NCBI GenBank assembly: GCA_039818945.1
Contig: JBCBSZ010000007.1
Location: 47,550 to 111,549 of the forward strand
Source of the DNA: JBCBSZ01 sp039818945
Lineage (GTDB): Bacteria; Actinomycetota; Acidimicrobiia; Acidimicrobiales; Poriferisodalaceae
Direction of reading: 5' to 3'
Length of the DNA: 64,000 bases
Of the stretch, positions 15,887 to 24,936 are shown piece after piece (the first letter of the stretch is position 1; each line of letters begins with the position of its first letter). Both the position numbers and the translations under genes were made by a program. The notes under the pieces were generated by a model, which searched no databases, was not told the origin of the DNA, and saw only the letters and a program-made list of their open reading frames with translations.

Positions 15887-18549
15887 GTCGACCGCACCAG
15901 GTAGAGGCGACCCGAGGTCGGGATCGCGGCCCGCTCGAGCAGGCGTTCACCGACCTGACCGGCACCGAAGGTCTCGACCGAGAGGCCGGTCGACCGGAGC
16001 CGTTCGACGAAGCCCTCGGCGCTGTAGGTCCGCACGTGGTCGTCCTGACCGAAGCGGGCCAACCGATCGGCCGGCGCGACGACCGACGGATCCTCGTCGA
16101 CGCCATCGACCACGAGCGAGATCGGCACGAGGAGGACACCGACCCCGCCGGGCGAGAGCACGCGCCCGATCTCCGCCATCGCGCGACGGTCGTCGGGGAC
16201 GTGCTCGAGCACGTGCGAGCAGATGAGCAGGTCGATCTCACCGTCGCCGTAGGGAAGGTCACAGAGGTCGACCACGTCGTCGACGTCCCGACGCAGGAGG
16301 TCGCCGGAGCGGTAGCTGCCGCCGAGCCGACGGCGGAGCCGTGGCGAGAGCGCCGGCGACGGAGCGATCTCCACCGTCGCGGGCGGTCGGCCGGAGGTCG
16401 CGAGGTGGTGCTCCAGGAACAGCCACGTCAGGCGGTCGCGGTCGGAGGCTCCGCAGGCCGCGCACTCGTACTCCCGGTCGTTCATGAGCTCCCAGCCATC
16501 GGTCGGATGGGCGAACCCGGCGAGGCGGGCCTCGAGGACGAACTTCGCCGGCAGCGGACGGAACGAGCCGGGGGCCTCGCACACGGGGCACCACCGCTGT
16601 GCGGTGACGGTGCCAGCAGCATCGACGCCGGAGGACACCACCTTCGCCGTGGTCGTGGAAGCCGCTCCGCTGCCCTCGCCCGAGCAGCGGACCAGCGCCC
16701 GGTCGAGGTCCACGTCGCTGCCCAGGACGACCCGGGCGGCAGCCGTCGTTGCGAGCTCCGAACGCAACACATCGGGTCGGGGACACCAGATCTGCTCGCC
16801 GGCTCCCACGACGATCCCCCACCCGCGGCCCAGCCGCCCGACGACACGATCGAGGCCGTCGAACCAGTCGTGCTCGACGAGGTCGATGTCGTCGATCCCG
16901 ACGGGTGCGTACGACGAGCCGGACGCCTGACGCTCGACGACGGTCACACGATCCGCGAACGGGCGGAGACCCGTCGCCGTCACGACGGCCTCGGCGAGCT
17001 GGCCATCGCTCAGCACCAGCGCACCGATGGCCACGGCCGGCGGCTCGATGGCGGCCGGCCTGGTCACGTCATGAGGTTCCGCGGCGGTCTCGGTCTCGAT
17101 GGGCGTGCGGGCGGGCTCGCCGCGCTCGACGATCGACCGGAGGAGCGCGTTGGGCTCGGGATCCGTCGGGCAGAGATCGTGCGCCTGCCGGAGCGCACCG
17201 ATCGCCTGCTCGATCTCGCCGAGCTCGGCGAGCGCCAGGGCGCGGAACTTGTGGACCGGTGGCGAGCAGTCGGGACGTCGGCACAGCTCGGCCAGCTCGG
17301 CGGCCGCTGGCCCCGGCGTCCCCCGGCCGAGATGGAGCTGGGCCTTCAGGAGCGCAGCCTCGACCGGGTCGAGCCCGGCGATCGCCTCCACCTCGGCCGG
17401 ATCGGCGTCGTCGGTCAGGTCCCGGACCGCCCGGAGCGTCTCCGGAGCCCACCACGGCGGGTCGCCGAGATCGGCCGGCTGGAAGGGTGGGCGATCGTCG
17501 AACCCGATCCGGCGGGCATCGTCGAGGATCTCCTGGAGCTCCCGTGCGCATCGCTCCCTGAACTCCGGGTCGAGCTGCGACTGCCCCGAGTGCTGGCGGA
17601 ACGAGCTGAGGCTCGCGACCAGGTAGACGAGGTCGCCGCGACCGAGCAGCTTCAGCCACATCGCCACGTCGGCGCTCGCTCGGAGCGGCCGGTCGAACAG
17701 CACGAAGGGGTGGTCGCCGCGGAGATCGGCTCGCCGGAACATGGTCGTGGTCGGCTCGCCGATCCAGTTCGTGCCGCTCCTCAGCACCTCGGCCGCCGCC
17801 TCGTCGCCGCGCAGGATCGCGTCGTGGGCGACCCGCCTGGTCGTCGCCCACGCGTCGCCGAGCGGCCGACCCACCTCGTCGATCCGGGCCCGATGCGAGG
17901 TCACCAACGTCACGTCCGGATGGGCGTTGAGCGTCGTGGCCATCCGGCGGACGGCCTCGGGGTGGAGCAGGTCGTCGTCGTTGAGGACCTTCACGTAGTC
18001 GCCGCCGGCCTGTGACAGCAGGAAACGGAAGTTGCCCCCCTCGCCCCGCTCGTCGGGACGACCGAGGTACCGGATCCGTCGATCGCGGGCGAGCCACGGC
18101 TCGACCAACGCCCGGACCTCGTCGCCCGGGGCGTCGTCGCCGATCAGGATCTCCAGCTGCTCCCAGGTCTGGCCGCTCGCGCTGGCGAGCGCCTCGTCGA
18201 GGAAGTCCGTCCGGTACGCGGGGACGAGGACGCTGACGAGCGGCTCGTCGGCCCGCACCGCAGGCCGACGCAGCACCATGCCGCTGCCGTCGTCGGCGAC
18301 GTCGAGTCCGGCGAGGTGGGCCCAGCGGCTCGACGCAGCGGGGGCGACACCGACGAGCTCGACGACGCCCGTCTCGGTCATCGCCGGCCGGATCGCTCGA
18401 AGCTGCCGGACGGCGTCGGCCAGGCCCGCCTCGGCGAGACCTTCGACGCGCACCGGACCGTCGATCCGATCCTCTGCCGAGAGCGTCGGCCGGGCGGAGT
18501 CTGCGGTGAGCACCGCCGGGCGCGAGTCGTCTGCGAGGCCCGATCTCAC
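15883..18549 (-). CDS. GT2 glycosyltransferase / TPR / methyltransferase fusion
   Basis: This encodes 888 residues. An N-terminal module of about 90 residues precedes a GT-A glycosyltransferase (about 100-340) opening with VSVLVPAYRTDFLDEALAS and carrying the DDD-type metal motif in VKVLNDDDLLHPE. Around 400-480 a TPR-like helical segment follows (FRALALAELGEIEQAIGALR). The C-terminal part, from about 650, has two Cys pairs (CPVCEAP, CAACGAS) and a SAM-dependent methyltransferase fold with LLICSHVLEHVPDDRRAM. One protein may transfer and methylate the same sugar. GTG start overlaps the aminotransferase stop. Confidence 0.8.
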   Translation of the reverse strand: MRSGLADDSRPAVLTADSARPTLSAEDRIDGPVRVEGLAEAGLADAVRQLRAIRPAMTETGVVELVGVAPAASSRWAHLAGLDVADDGSGMVLRRPAVRADEPLVSVLVPAYRTDFLDEALASASGQTWEQLEILIGDDAPGDEVRALVEPWLARDRRIRYLGRPDERGEGGNFRFLLSQAGGDYVKVLNDDDLLHPEAVRRMATTLNAHPDVTLVTSHRARIDEVGRPLGDAWATTRRVAHDAILRGDEAAAEVLRSGTNWIGEPTTTMFRRADLRGDHPFVLFDRPLRASADVAMWLKLLGRGDLVYLVASLSSFRQHSGQSQLDPEFRERCARELQEILDDARRIGFDDRPPFQPADLGDPPWWAPETLRAVRDLTDDADPAEVEAIAGLDPVEAALLKAQLHLGRGTPGPAAAELAELCRRPDCSPPVHKFRALALAELGEIEQAIGALRQAHDLCPTDPEPNALLRSIVERGEPARTPIETETAAEPHDVTRPAAIEPPAVAIGALVLSDGQLAEAVVTATGLRPFADRVTVVERQASGSSYAPVGIDDIDLVEHDWFDGLDRVVGRLGRGWGIVVGAGEQIWCPRPDVLRSELATTAAARVVLGSDVDLDRALVRCSGEGSGAASTTTAKVVSSGVDAAGTVTAQRWCPVCEAPGSFRPLPAKFVLEARLAGFAHPTDGWELMNDREYECAACGASDRDRLTWLFLEHHLATSGRPPATVEIAPSPALSPRLRRRLGGSYRSGDLLRRDVDDVVDLCDLPYGDGEIDLLICSHVLEHVPDDRRAMAEIGRVLSPGGVGVLLVPISLVVDGVDEDPSVVAPADRLARFGQDDHVRTYSAEGFVERLRSTGLSVETFGAGQVGERLLERAAIPTSGRLYLVRST

Positions 18550-19751
18550 GGGAGGACGACCTCGTCGCGGTGCGAACGCACGACGTCCCAGGATCGACGG
18601 CGCTCGGGTGAGGCGGTCGCCAGCTCGACGACGAGCTCCCCGATCCGCCGGGCGTCGCTCGGGGTGAGCTGGTCGCCGGTCGGCAGGGCCAGGCAGCCGG
18701 CCGCGAGGCGCTCGGTCACCGGCAGGGGTTCGACGAGCGGCAGGTCGGCGTAGGGCGGGAAGCGGTGCACGCCGGGGAAGAAGTACCGACGGCAGTCGAC
18801 CCCCTCGGCGGCCAGCGCCGCGAGGATCACGTCGCGGTCGGCGGCGAGCTCGATCGCGACGTACGGCCGGGCCGACGTGCCCGTGGGACCGACGTCGAGG
18901 AGGCTCACGTCAGGGCACGGGTCGAGCACCGCTCGATAGGCGGCGAAGCAGGCCTCGTTGTGCGCGGCCAGCTCGTCGAAGCGGTCGAGCTGCACGAGGC
19001 CGGCCGCGGCGTGGAGCTCGCTCATCTTGGCGTTCGTCCCGACCATGGCGACGGCGTCGGGGCCGACGATCCCGAAGTTCCTGCGCCGTCTGCACTCCTC
19101 GGCGAGCGCCGCATCCTCGGTCGTGATGAACCCGCCCTCGATCGCCGACATCCACTTGGTCGCGTGGAGCGAGAAGGCCGAGGCCGTGCCGAAGCGGCCG
19201 ATCGGGTGGTCGCGGATCGTCGTCCCCAACGCCTGTGCGCCGTCGTAGAGCACCGGGACGTCCATCCCGGCGGCCTGCAGTCCGATCGCCTCGATGTCGC
19301 AGGCGCCGCCGAAGAGGTGCACCGGCATGACGCCGTCGATGGCACCGGCCGCCGCGATCCGTTCGAGGGCGAGCGGGTCCATGGTGTGCGACTCGTCCAC
19401 GTCGACGAAGACCGGCTCGGCACCGAGCAGCGACACGGCGTGGACCGAGGCGACGAAGGTCCAGCTCGGCACGGCGATGCGGCCCGAGAGCCCCAGCGCC
19501 CGTCCGGCGACGAGCAGCGCGGCGGTGCCGTTCACGACGAGCACCGCGTGGGCGCCGCAGAGCTCGCCGAGGCGCTCCTCGTACTCCCTCGCCAACGGGC
19601 CATCGTTCGTGAGGCGGCGGCGGTCGATCACCTGGCGGATCGCGGTCGCGAGGCGCTCACCGTCGACACGGTTCGGCGCACCGACCCGAACCGGCTCGGC
19701 GAACAGCGGGGCACCGCCCTCGACGGCGAGCTGACGGAGGCCGGCGCTCAC
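18546..19751 (-). CDS. DegT/DnrJ/EryC1-family sugar aminotransferase
   Basis: This encodes 401 residues from a GTG overlapping the SDR stop. Family signatures: an early NGTAALLVAGRALG cofactor-phosphate region, DGAQALGTT with the Asp that contacts the pyridoxal nitrogen, and FSLHATKWMSAIEGG with the Schiff-base Lys near residue 198. These PLP enzymes aminate a keto sugar nucleotide; the keto group may be produced by the SDR encoded just upstream. The amine would be the target of the formyl-, acetyl- or aminoacyl-transferases of this locus. Confidence 0.85.
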   Translation of the reverse strand: MSAGLRQLAVEGGAPLFAEPVRVGAPNRVDGERLATAIRQVIDRRRLTNDGPLAREYEERLGELCGAHAVLVVNGTAALLVAGRALGLSGRIAVPSWTFVASVHAVSLLGAEPVFVDVDESHTMDPLALERIAAAGAIDGVMPVHLFGGACDIEAIGLQAAGMDVPVLYDGAQALGTTIRDHPIGRFGTASAFSLHATKWMSAIEGGFITTEDAALAEECRRRRNFGIVGPDAVAMVGTNAKMSELHAAAGLVQLDRFDELAAHNEACFAAYRAVLDPCPDVSLLDVGPTGTSARPYVAIELAADRDVILAALAAEGVDCRRYFFPGVHRFPPYADLPLVEPLPVTERLAAGCLALPTGDQLTPSDARRIGELVVELATASPERRRSWDVVRSHRDEVVLP

Positions 19752-20485
19752 AGCACCAGTCCTCCGTCGACCTGCACCGTCGTCGCGGTGATGAAGTCGT
19801 TCTCGATCACGGCGAGCACCGCGGCAGCGATGTCGTCCACGGCCCCGAGGCGTCGCAGCGGGGTCTGTCGGACCCGTTCGGCGAGGGCCCGCTCGCCGAG
19901 CGCGGCGGCACCTCCCTCGGTCTCGGTGAAGCCGGGCGCGATGCCGACCGCCCGGATGCCGTGCACGCCGAGCTCCTTGCCCCACGTCGCGGTCAGCGCA
20001 TCGACGCCGGCCTTGGCCGCGGAGTAGGCGCTCTGGCCCGGGTTGCCCTGCGCCGCGACGGAGCTGATGTTCACGATGACTCCAACGCTCCGGCGGGAGA
20101 CCATCTCGTCGACGACGTTGACCGTCACGAGGAAGACGCCGGTGAGGTCGACGTCGATCACCCTGCGCCAGGTGTCGAGGCGATGACGGCGGTCGTCTCG
20201 GTCGAGCACGTTCACCAGTGGTTCGCTGTGCATGATCCCGGCGTTGTTCACGCACACGTCGATGCCACCGTGTCGCTCCGCGACTTCACGCACCCCCCGC
20301 TCCACCGCCTCCGGTTCGCCGACGTCGACGGCGTGCCAGGTCACGTTGGAGGCCGTCGGCTCCTCCCTCGGGGCGAGGTCGAAGACGGCCACGGCACGGC
20401 ACCGCTCGGCGAGCCGGTCGACGACGCAGCGACCGATCCCGTGCGCTCCCCCGGTGACGAGCGCGACCCGGTCCGAGAGGTCCAT
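19748..20485 (-). CDS. Short-chain dehydrogenase/reductase (FabG-like)
   Basis: This encodes 245 residues. Classical SDR motifs are present: TGGAHGIG near the N-terminus, NNAGIM, NISSVAAQGNPGQSAYSAAK with the Ser/Tyr/Lys active site, and APGFTETEG. The C-terminus ends in VDGGLVL, typical of FabG-like enzymes. It sits two bases after the ACP gene, so it may act on an ACP-bound or nucleotide-bound sugar or acyl intermediate; which one is not visible. Confidence 0.8.
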   Translation of the reverse strand: MDLSDRVALVTGGAHGIGRCVVDRLAERCRAVAVFDLAPREEPTASNVTWHAVDVGEPEAVERGVREVAERHGGIDVCVNNAGIMHSEPLVNVLDRDDRRHRLDTWRRVIDVDLTGVFLVTVNVVDEMVSRRSVGVIVNISSVAAQGNPGQSAYSAAKAGVDALTATWGKELGVHGIRAVGIAPGFTETEGGAAALGERALAERVRQTPLRRLGAVDDIAAAVLAVIENDFITATTVQVDGGLVL

Positions 20486-20487
20486 GC

Positions 20488-20733
20488 TCAGCCGATCCGC
20501 GCGGCGATGACCGAGCGGATGGAGCCGACGTCGACCATGCCGGCGATCTCGTCACCGGTCAGCTGCACGCCGATCCGGTCCTCGACGCCCAGCACGATCT
20601 CCATGTGGCGCAGCGAGTCCCACGCGTCGCAGTTCTCGATCCCGAGCTGATCGTCGATGTCGCCCGGACCGAGCCCGAGCACCTCACCGATCACCGCGAC
20701 GACGACATCGACGGCAACGCTCGCATCGGTCAT
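20488..20733 (-). CDS. Acyl carrier protein
   Basis: This encodes 81 residues; ATG at 20733 overlaps the WbqC stop (ATGA). The acidic four-helix carrier fold is evident, with the phosphopantetheine site in CDAWDSLRHMEIV (Ser40). It is not near fatty-acid genes. Its position within a glycan operon that ends with a free-standing adenylation enzyme suggests that it carries an activated amino acid or hydroxy acid for transfer to a sugar amine. Confidence 0.85.
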   Translation of the reverse strand: MTDASVAVDVVVAVIGEVLGLGPGDIDDQLGIENCDAWDSLRHMEIVLGVEDRIGVQLTGDEIAGMVDVGSIRSVIAARIG

Positions 20734-21506
20734 GACCACTCTCCCGACTTCGCAGGTTCACCGGTTCTCGTCGGCCAGCCGGCGGCGGCCTCAAGGGCCC
20801 GGCGATCGAGCGCATGGGCACCGACCTGGCCCTCGACCGTCGACCGATCGGGGGCGTTGAAGAGCAGGTCGAGCACCGACAGGCCCGGCACGAAGGGGTC
20901 GGCTCCGAGCTGCGGGTACTCGTCGAACCGGGAGTCGACGAAGGAGAGCGCCAGGCCCGCCTCGGCGAACGCCGCAGGGTCGTAGAGGTCCCGTCCGCCG
21001 GACAGGTTCACGTACTCGGTCGCGCCGAGGCGGCTGGCGAGCTCGATGATCCGCTCCTGGGCGGTGCCGCGGCGGGGCACGTCCAGCGTCGAGGCCAGCG
21101 ACATCGGCACCTCCACGCCGCACAGCGACGAGATGCATCGAAGGGACCGGACCAGGAAGGTGACGAGATCGTCCGTCGTCTCGGCGAACAGCTCGTCGAG
21201 CGCACCGCGCGTCCCGACGATGTCCGGATGGTGGCGGTGCAGGTCGACGATCCTCCGGTGGAGATCCGGCAGCGACCGCTCCGGCTCGAAGATCCGGTGC
21301 TCGTTGATGCGCCGGTTCTGGCTCGCCCGCTCGACCGGCAGCGTGACGAAGCGCGCCTCCCCGTCGACGAGGAAGCGGTTGCGGCTCACCCAGCCCCGCT
21401 TGATGTGGTTCACGTCGTCGAGCACGACGAAGTGGTCGACCGCGTCGAGGAGGTGGACGTACCCCAGGTAGGGGAACAGGTACGGCTGCATCACCGCGAC
21501 CTTCAT
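20730..21506 (-). CDS. WbqC-family protein
   Basis: This encodes 258 residues and begins KVAVMQPYLFPYLGYVHLLD, the hallmark N-terminus of WbqC-like proteins, followed by FVVLDDVNHIKRGWVSRNRF and the later NLSGGRDLYDP region. WbqC proteins are found in O-antigen and other surface-glycan loci; their biochemical role is not firmly settled. Here it is directly coupled to an ACP gene, consistent with a role in transferring a carrier-bound acyl group to a sugar, which is inference. Confidence 0.85.
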   Translation of the reverse strand: MKVAVMQPYLFPYLGYVHLLDAVDHFVVLDDVNHIKRGWVSRNRFLVDGEARFVTLPVERASQNRRINEHRIFEPERSLPDLHRRIVDLHRHHPDIVGTRGALDELFAETTDDLVTFLVRSLRCISSLCGVEVPMSLASTLDVPRRGTAQERIIELASRLGATEYVNLSGGRDLYDPAAFAEAGLALSFVDSRFDEYPQLGADPFVPGLSVLDLLFNAPDRSTVEGQVGAHALDRRALEAAAGWPTRTGEPAKSGEWS

Positions 21507-21539
21507 CGTGACCTCCCTCCGACCAACACCCCGACGCGC

Positions 21540-23441
21540 TCAGCCCACCGGGCTGGGTACGTCGGCGGTGACCTCGATGCGGTGAGCCCAGCGCCGCTGG
21601 AAGAGCGCGCGGTTCTCGGCGTGGCGGCGGTAGCGCTCCGGCCCGGACTGCGACTCGTGGTGCACCAGCGTCGACGCCGGCTCGTAGAGCACGGTGCCGC
21701 CGAGCCAGCGGACCCGGCAGCAGAGATCGACGTCCTCGTGACCGTTCCAGTAGCGCTCGGAGAAGCCGCCGAGGTCCCAGAACAGCTCCCGCGACACGGC
21801 GAGGCAGGCACCGGTCACCGCGGCGACCGCTCGACGGCGGGTCGCGAGGCGGTCGTCGGCCGGGACACCGGACGGCGGCACGTGACGGGGCACGATCGGC
21901 TCCGCGGCGTCGCCGCCCCGCACCATCTCGATGCCGGCGTGCTGCACGGTGCCGTCGGGGAACAGGAGCCTCGACCCGACCACGTCGGCCTCGCCGGCGT
22001 CGAGCGCGTCCAGCAGCGGCTCCAACCACCTCGGTCCGGGCTCGGTGTCGTTGTTGAGGAAGACCAGGTGCCGGCCCGACGCGGCCTCGGCGCCCTGGTT
22101 GCAGGCCCGGGCGAACCCCAGGTTCTCCTCGTTGCGAACCACCACGAGGTCACCCTCGAGGCGGTCGAGCAGCGCCGGGGTGTCGTCCGGTGACGCGTTG
22201 TCGACGATCACCAGCTCGTACTGCGACTCGTCGGTGTGCTCGATCAGCCGAACGAGGCACCGCTCGGTGAGGTCGACCCGCCCGTGGAGCGGGATGACGA
22301 TCGAGGCCCGCTTGGTCGTCGGGACGGCCAGGTCGATCGGCGCTGCCGAGCGGGGCGCCGGCACCGCGCGGGCGACGAGTGCCTCGACGTCGTCGACGGT
22401 GCGCTCCCAGCTGAGCTCCTCGCGAACGGCGCGGGACCCGGCCGCGAGCCGCTCGCGCTCGGCGGGATCGCAGAGCCGCCGGATGGCATCGACGAGGTCC
22501 CCGTGATCGGCCATGACCGCCGGGATGCCCGACGGCGCCTCACCGACGACCCGAGAGGGCACGAGCAGCCCGTTGCGACCGTCGTGGACGAGCTCGTCCA
22601 TGGGCGGCGCCTCGTTGGTGATGACCGGCAGGCCGAACGCCGCCGCCTCGAAGAAGTGGAGTCCGAGGCCCTCCCACCGGCTGGGGGCGAGCATCACGGA
22701 GCTCCCGGCGAGCAGCCCGAGGTGCTCGGCGGTCGGCAGGTCGTCCTGGACGATCTGGAGCCGCGGATCGCTCGGTCCGGTGATCTCACCCGCGGAACGG
22801 GGAACCTGGCTGCGCAGCAGCAGCCGGGCGTCGTCCGGGGCCGCCTCGAGGAAGGCGGCGACGGTCTCGACCGTCGGCTTGCGCGGCGTGAAGTAGCCGC
22901 CCGGGTAGTAGAAGGTCGTGAGGCCCGGGTCCGACGGCGTCGGCTCGATCGCCAGCAGCTCGGGATGGCAGCCCCACCGGATCCGCGGGCTGTCGTAGCC
23001 CCAGGACCGGTAGCGCTCCTGCTCGGCCGCCGTCAGCGAGTAGAGCTCGTCGTAGGCCGGGATCGCCTGGTCGAACATGTCGCGCGTCAGCGATTCCCAT
23101 TCGATCCACCCGACGACCCGCACCCCGCGCCGTCGCAGCTCCGCCAGCTCGGCGAACTGGAGGTTCGTGTGGCAGAACAGCAGCTCGATCCCGTTGCTCT
23201 CGACGAAGGCCAGGTACTCCTCGATCGGGGCGCGGTAGGTGGAGGCCCAGGTCACGCCGTCCTGGTCCCACACGTCGTCGCCGGCCACGAAACGGGGCCG
23301 CACGAAGTCGTCCTTGGCCGGGAGGGCGAGCACCCGGGTGTCGTGCCCCAGATCGTCGAGGGCGCTCCGCAGGTGCCGGGCCAGCTGCGCGAGTCCCCGG
23401 TTGAACCAGAAGCCGACGAGACCGACGCGCACCTCAGCCAC
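21540..23441 (-). CDS. GT4-GT2 bifunctional glycosyltransferase
   Basis: This encodes 633 residues. The first half is a GT-B glycosyltransferase of GT4 type, with N-terminal VGLVGFWFNRGLAQLARHL and the donor-binding region LAPSRWEGLGLHFFEAAAFG near residue 257. The second half, from about 370, is a GT2 domain: ASIVIPLHGRVDLTERC, NLGFARACNQGAEAASG, FLNNDTEPGPRW, and GHEDVDLCCRVRWLGG. Two successive sugar transfers by one protein are likely. GTG start overlaps the upstream gene by 8 bases. A 33-base gap separates it from the WbqC gene. Confidence 0.85.
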   Translation of the reverse strand: MAEVRVGLVGFWFNRGLAQLARHLRSALDDLGHDTRVLALPAKDDFVRPRFVAGDDVWDQDGVTWASTYRAPIEEYLAFVESNGIELLFCHTNLQFAELAELRRRGVRVVGWIEWESLTRDMFDQAIPAYDELYSLTAAEQERYRSWGYDSPRIRWGCHPELLAIEPTPSDPGLTTFYYPGGYFTPRKPTVETVAAFLEAAPDDARLLLRSQVPRSAGEITGPSDPRLQIVQDDLPTAEHLGLLAGSSVMLAPSRWEGLGLHFFEAAAFGLPVITNEAPPMDELVHDGRNGLLVPSRVVGEAPSGIPAVMADHGDLVDAIRRLCDPAERERLAAGSRAVREELSWERTVDDVEALVARAVPAPRSAAPIDLAVPTTKRASIVIPLHGRVDLTERCLVRLIEHTDESQYELVIVDNASPDDTPALLDRLEGDLVVVRNEENLGFARACNQGAEAASGRHLVFLNNDTEPGPRWLEPLLDALDAGEADVVGSRLLFPDGTVQHAGIEMVRGGDAAEPIVPRHVPPSGVPADDRLATRRRAVAAVTGACLAVSRELFWDLGGFSERYWNGHEDVDLCCRVRWLGGTVLYEPASTLVHHESQSGPERYRRHAENRALFQRRWAHRIEVTADVPSPVG

Positions 23442-24936
23442 CCACTCCGGTCAGCGCAGGGGAGCCGGCCTCGACGATGCTCAGGTCGGCCCCGAGCGCC
23501 TGCACGGCGATCCGGTCCCGGAGCTCGCTCGGCTCGAAGCGCCGGTCGATGCAGATCGTGGCCCGGCCGAGGTAGGGGCGCAGGACGTCCTCGGCGTCCG
23601 GGTGCGCCGGCTGGTGCGCGATCACCTGGACGCCGGTGGGATGCCGTCGAAGGAGGTCGTCGATCGTGCTCGCGGTGCGAGCGGGATCGGCGTGGCCGAT
23701 CACCCCGACGGTGCGGGTCCACACCTCGTCGGCCTCGGCGTGGGCACGCCGGTGCTCGTCGACGAGCCGTCGCCGCTGCTCGACCACGGCGGGGTCGTTC
23801 ACCGGGTGGGCGGCGTGGATCCGCTCCATCGTGCGGAGCTGCGCTCCTGCGGAGCTCTTGATCAGGTTGTCGCCCGAGCGGTCGCGGAGTCGGTACTCGG
23901 CGCTCCAGATCGGGACGGTCGACGCCGGGGCGTCTGCGGTGAGCCGGATCCAGAACTCCCAGTCCTCCAGCACGCCGAGGCTCGTGTCGAAGCCACCGAT
24001 CGCTCTCGCCGCATCGAGGCGGGTCAGGGCCGTGTGGATGACCACGTAGTTGTGGACCAGCAGCAGCCGGTGGTCGAACTGCGGCGTCGGTCGTCGGTAG
24101 CGGGCCGTCTCGACGCCGTCGTCGTCGAGGTGGACCATGATCGCCCCGCCGTGGACCATCGGCGCGCCGCTCGACGCGAGCGCCGCCCACAGGTCCGCGA
24201 CGTGACGTCGGTCGATGACGTCGTCGTCGTCGAGGAACAGCACGGCGTCGCCGCGGGCGTGTTCCATGCCCAGGTTGCGCGCCGCGCCCATCCCGACGTT
24301 GCGCTCGGCGTCGACGACGGTCACCGCCGAGCTCCCGACCGCACCGCCGAGACCGGGTCGGGGATCGAACCCGCCGTCGTTCACGACGATCGCCTCGACG
24401 GCCACGCCGTCCTGGAGCAGCACGCTCCTCACGGCCTCGCTCACCGAGGTCCGGTTGAAGGTCGGGATGACGACGGACACGTCGGGCCGGCCGTCGAGCC
24501 GGGGCCGGGCGAGGATGCCGTCGAGCACCGCGGGGCCCGGGCCGCCGGCGCGACCGAGCAGGTCGGCGGTGGGGAACGCACGGAGCTCTGCGCCTCCGGG
24601 GCAGGCGACGAGGCCGAACGGGTCCCCGGCGAGCTGCCTCCGGACGCCCTCCGGATCGAGGACGACCAGCTCCTCCCGGTCCGAGACGAAGAGGACGTGC
24701 TCGACCCCGCGTTCGCGCAGGACCGCGCGGACGAGGGCGTCGTCCTCCCAGTCGACGGTCACGACCTCGGCGCCGCCGACGCGCTCGGCCCCGGTCGACC
24801 GGTCGAGGACCAGCACCTCCCCCAGCGGGGACGCCTCGCCGACGGACCGCTCGGTCGACCCCGAGGTGCGGTCGGTCAGCACGGCCACGACCCCGCGGTC
24901 GGAGGTCGGTGCGCCGTCATGGGGCGGCACCGTCAC
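23434..24936 (-). CDS. GT2 glycosyltransferase with N-terminal extension
   Basis: This encodes 500 residues. The first 145 residues form an Ala/Val/Asp-rich Rossmann-like module without motifs I recognise. The GT2 domain begins at about residue 150 with DVSVVIPTFNRTSVSEAV, has AARNLGMEHARGDAVLFLDD with the DDDD metal-binding stretch, and VLEDWEFWIRL in the acceptor region. A last segment (about 420-500) is again Rossmann-like. GTG start within GTGA overlap with the preceding gene. Confidence 0.8.
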   Translation of the reverse strand: MTVPPHDGAPTSDRGVVAVLTDRTSGSTERSVGEASPLGEVLVLDRSTGAERVGGAEVVTVDWEDDALVRAVLRERGVEHVLFVSDREELVVLDPEGVRRQLAGDPFGLVACPGGAELRAFPTADLLGRAGGPGPAVLDGILARPRLDGRPDVSVVIPTFNRTSVSEAVRSVLLQDGVAVEAIVVNDGGFDPRPGLGGAVGSSAVTVVDAERNVGMGAARNLGMEHARGDAVLFLDDDDVIDRRHVADLWAALASSGAPMVHGGAIMVHLDDDGVETARYRRPTPQFDHRLLLVHNYVVIHTALTRLDAARAIGGFDTSLGVLEDWEFWIRLTADAPASTVPIWSAEYRLRDRSGDNLIKSSAGAQLRTMERIHAAHPVNDPAVVEQRRRLVDEHRRAHAEADEVWTRTVGVIGHADPARTASTIDDLLRRHPTGVQVIAHQPAHPDAEDVLRPYLGRATICIDRRFEPSELRDRIAVQALGADLSIVEAGSPALTGVGG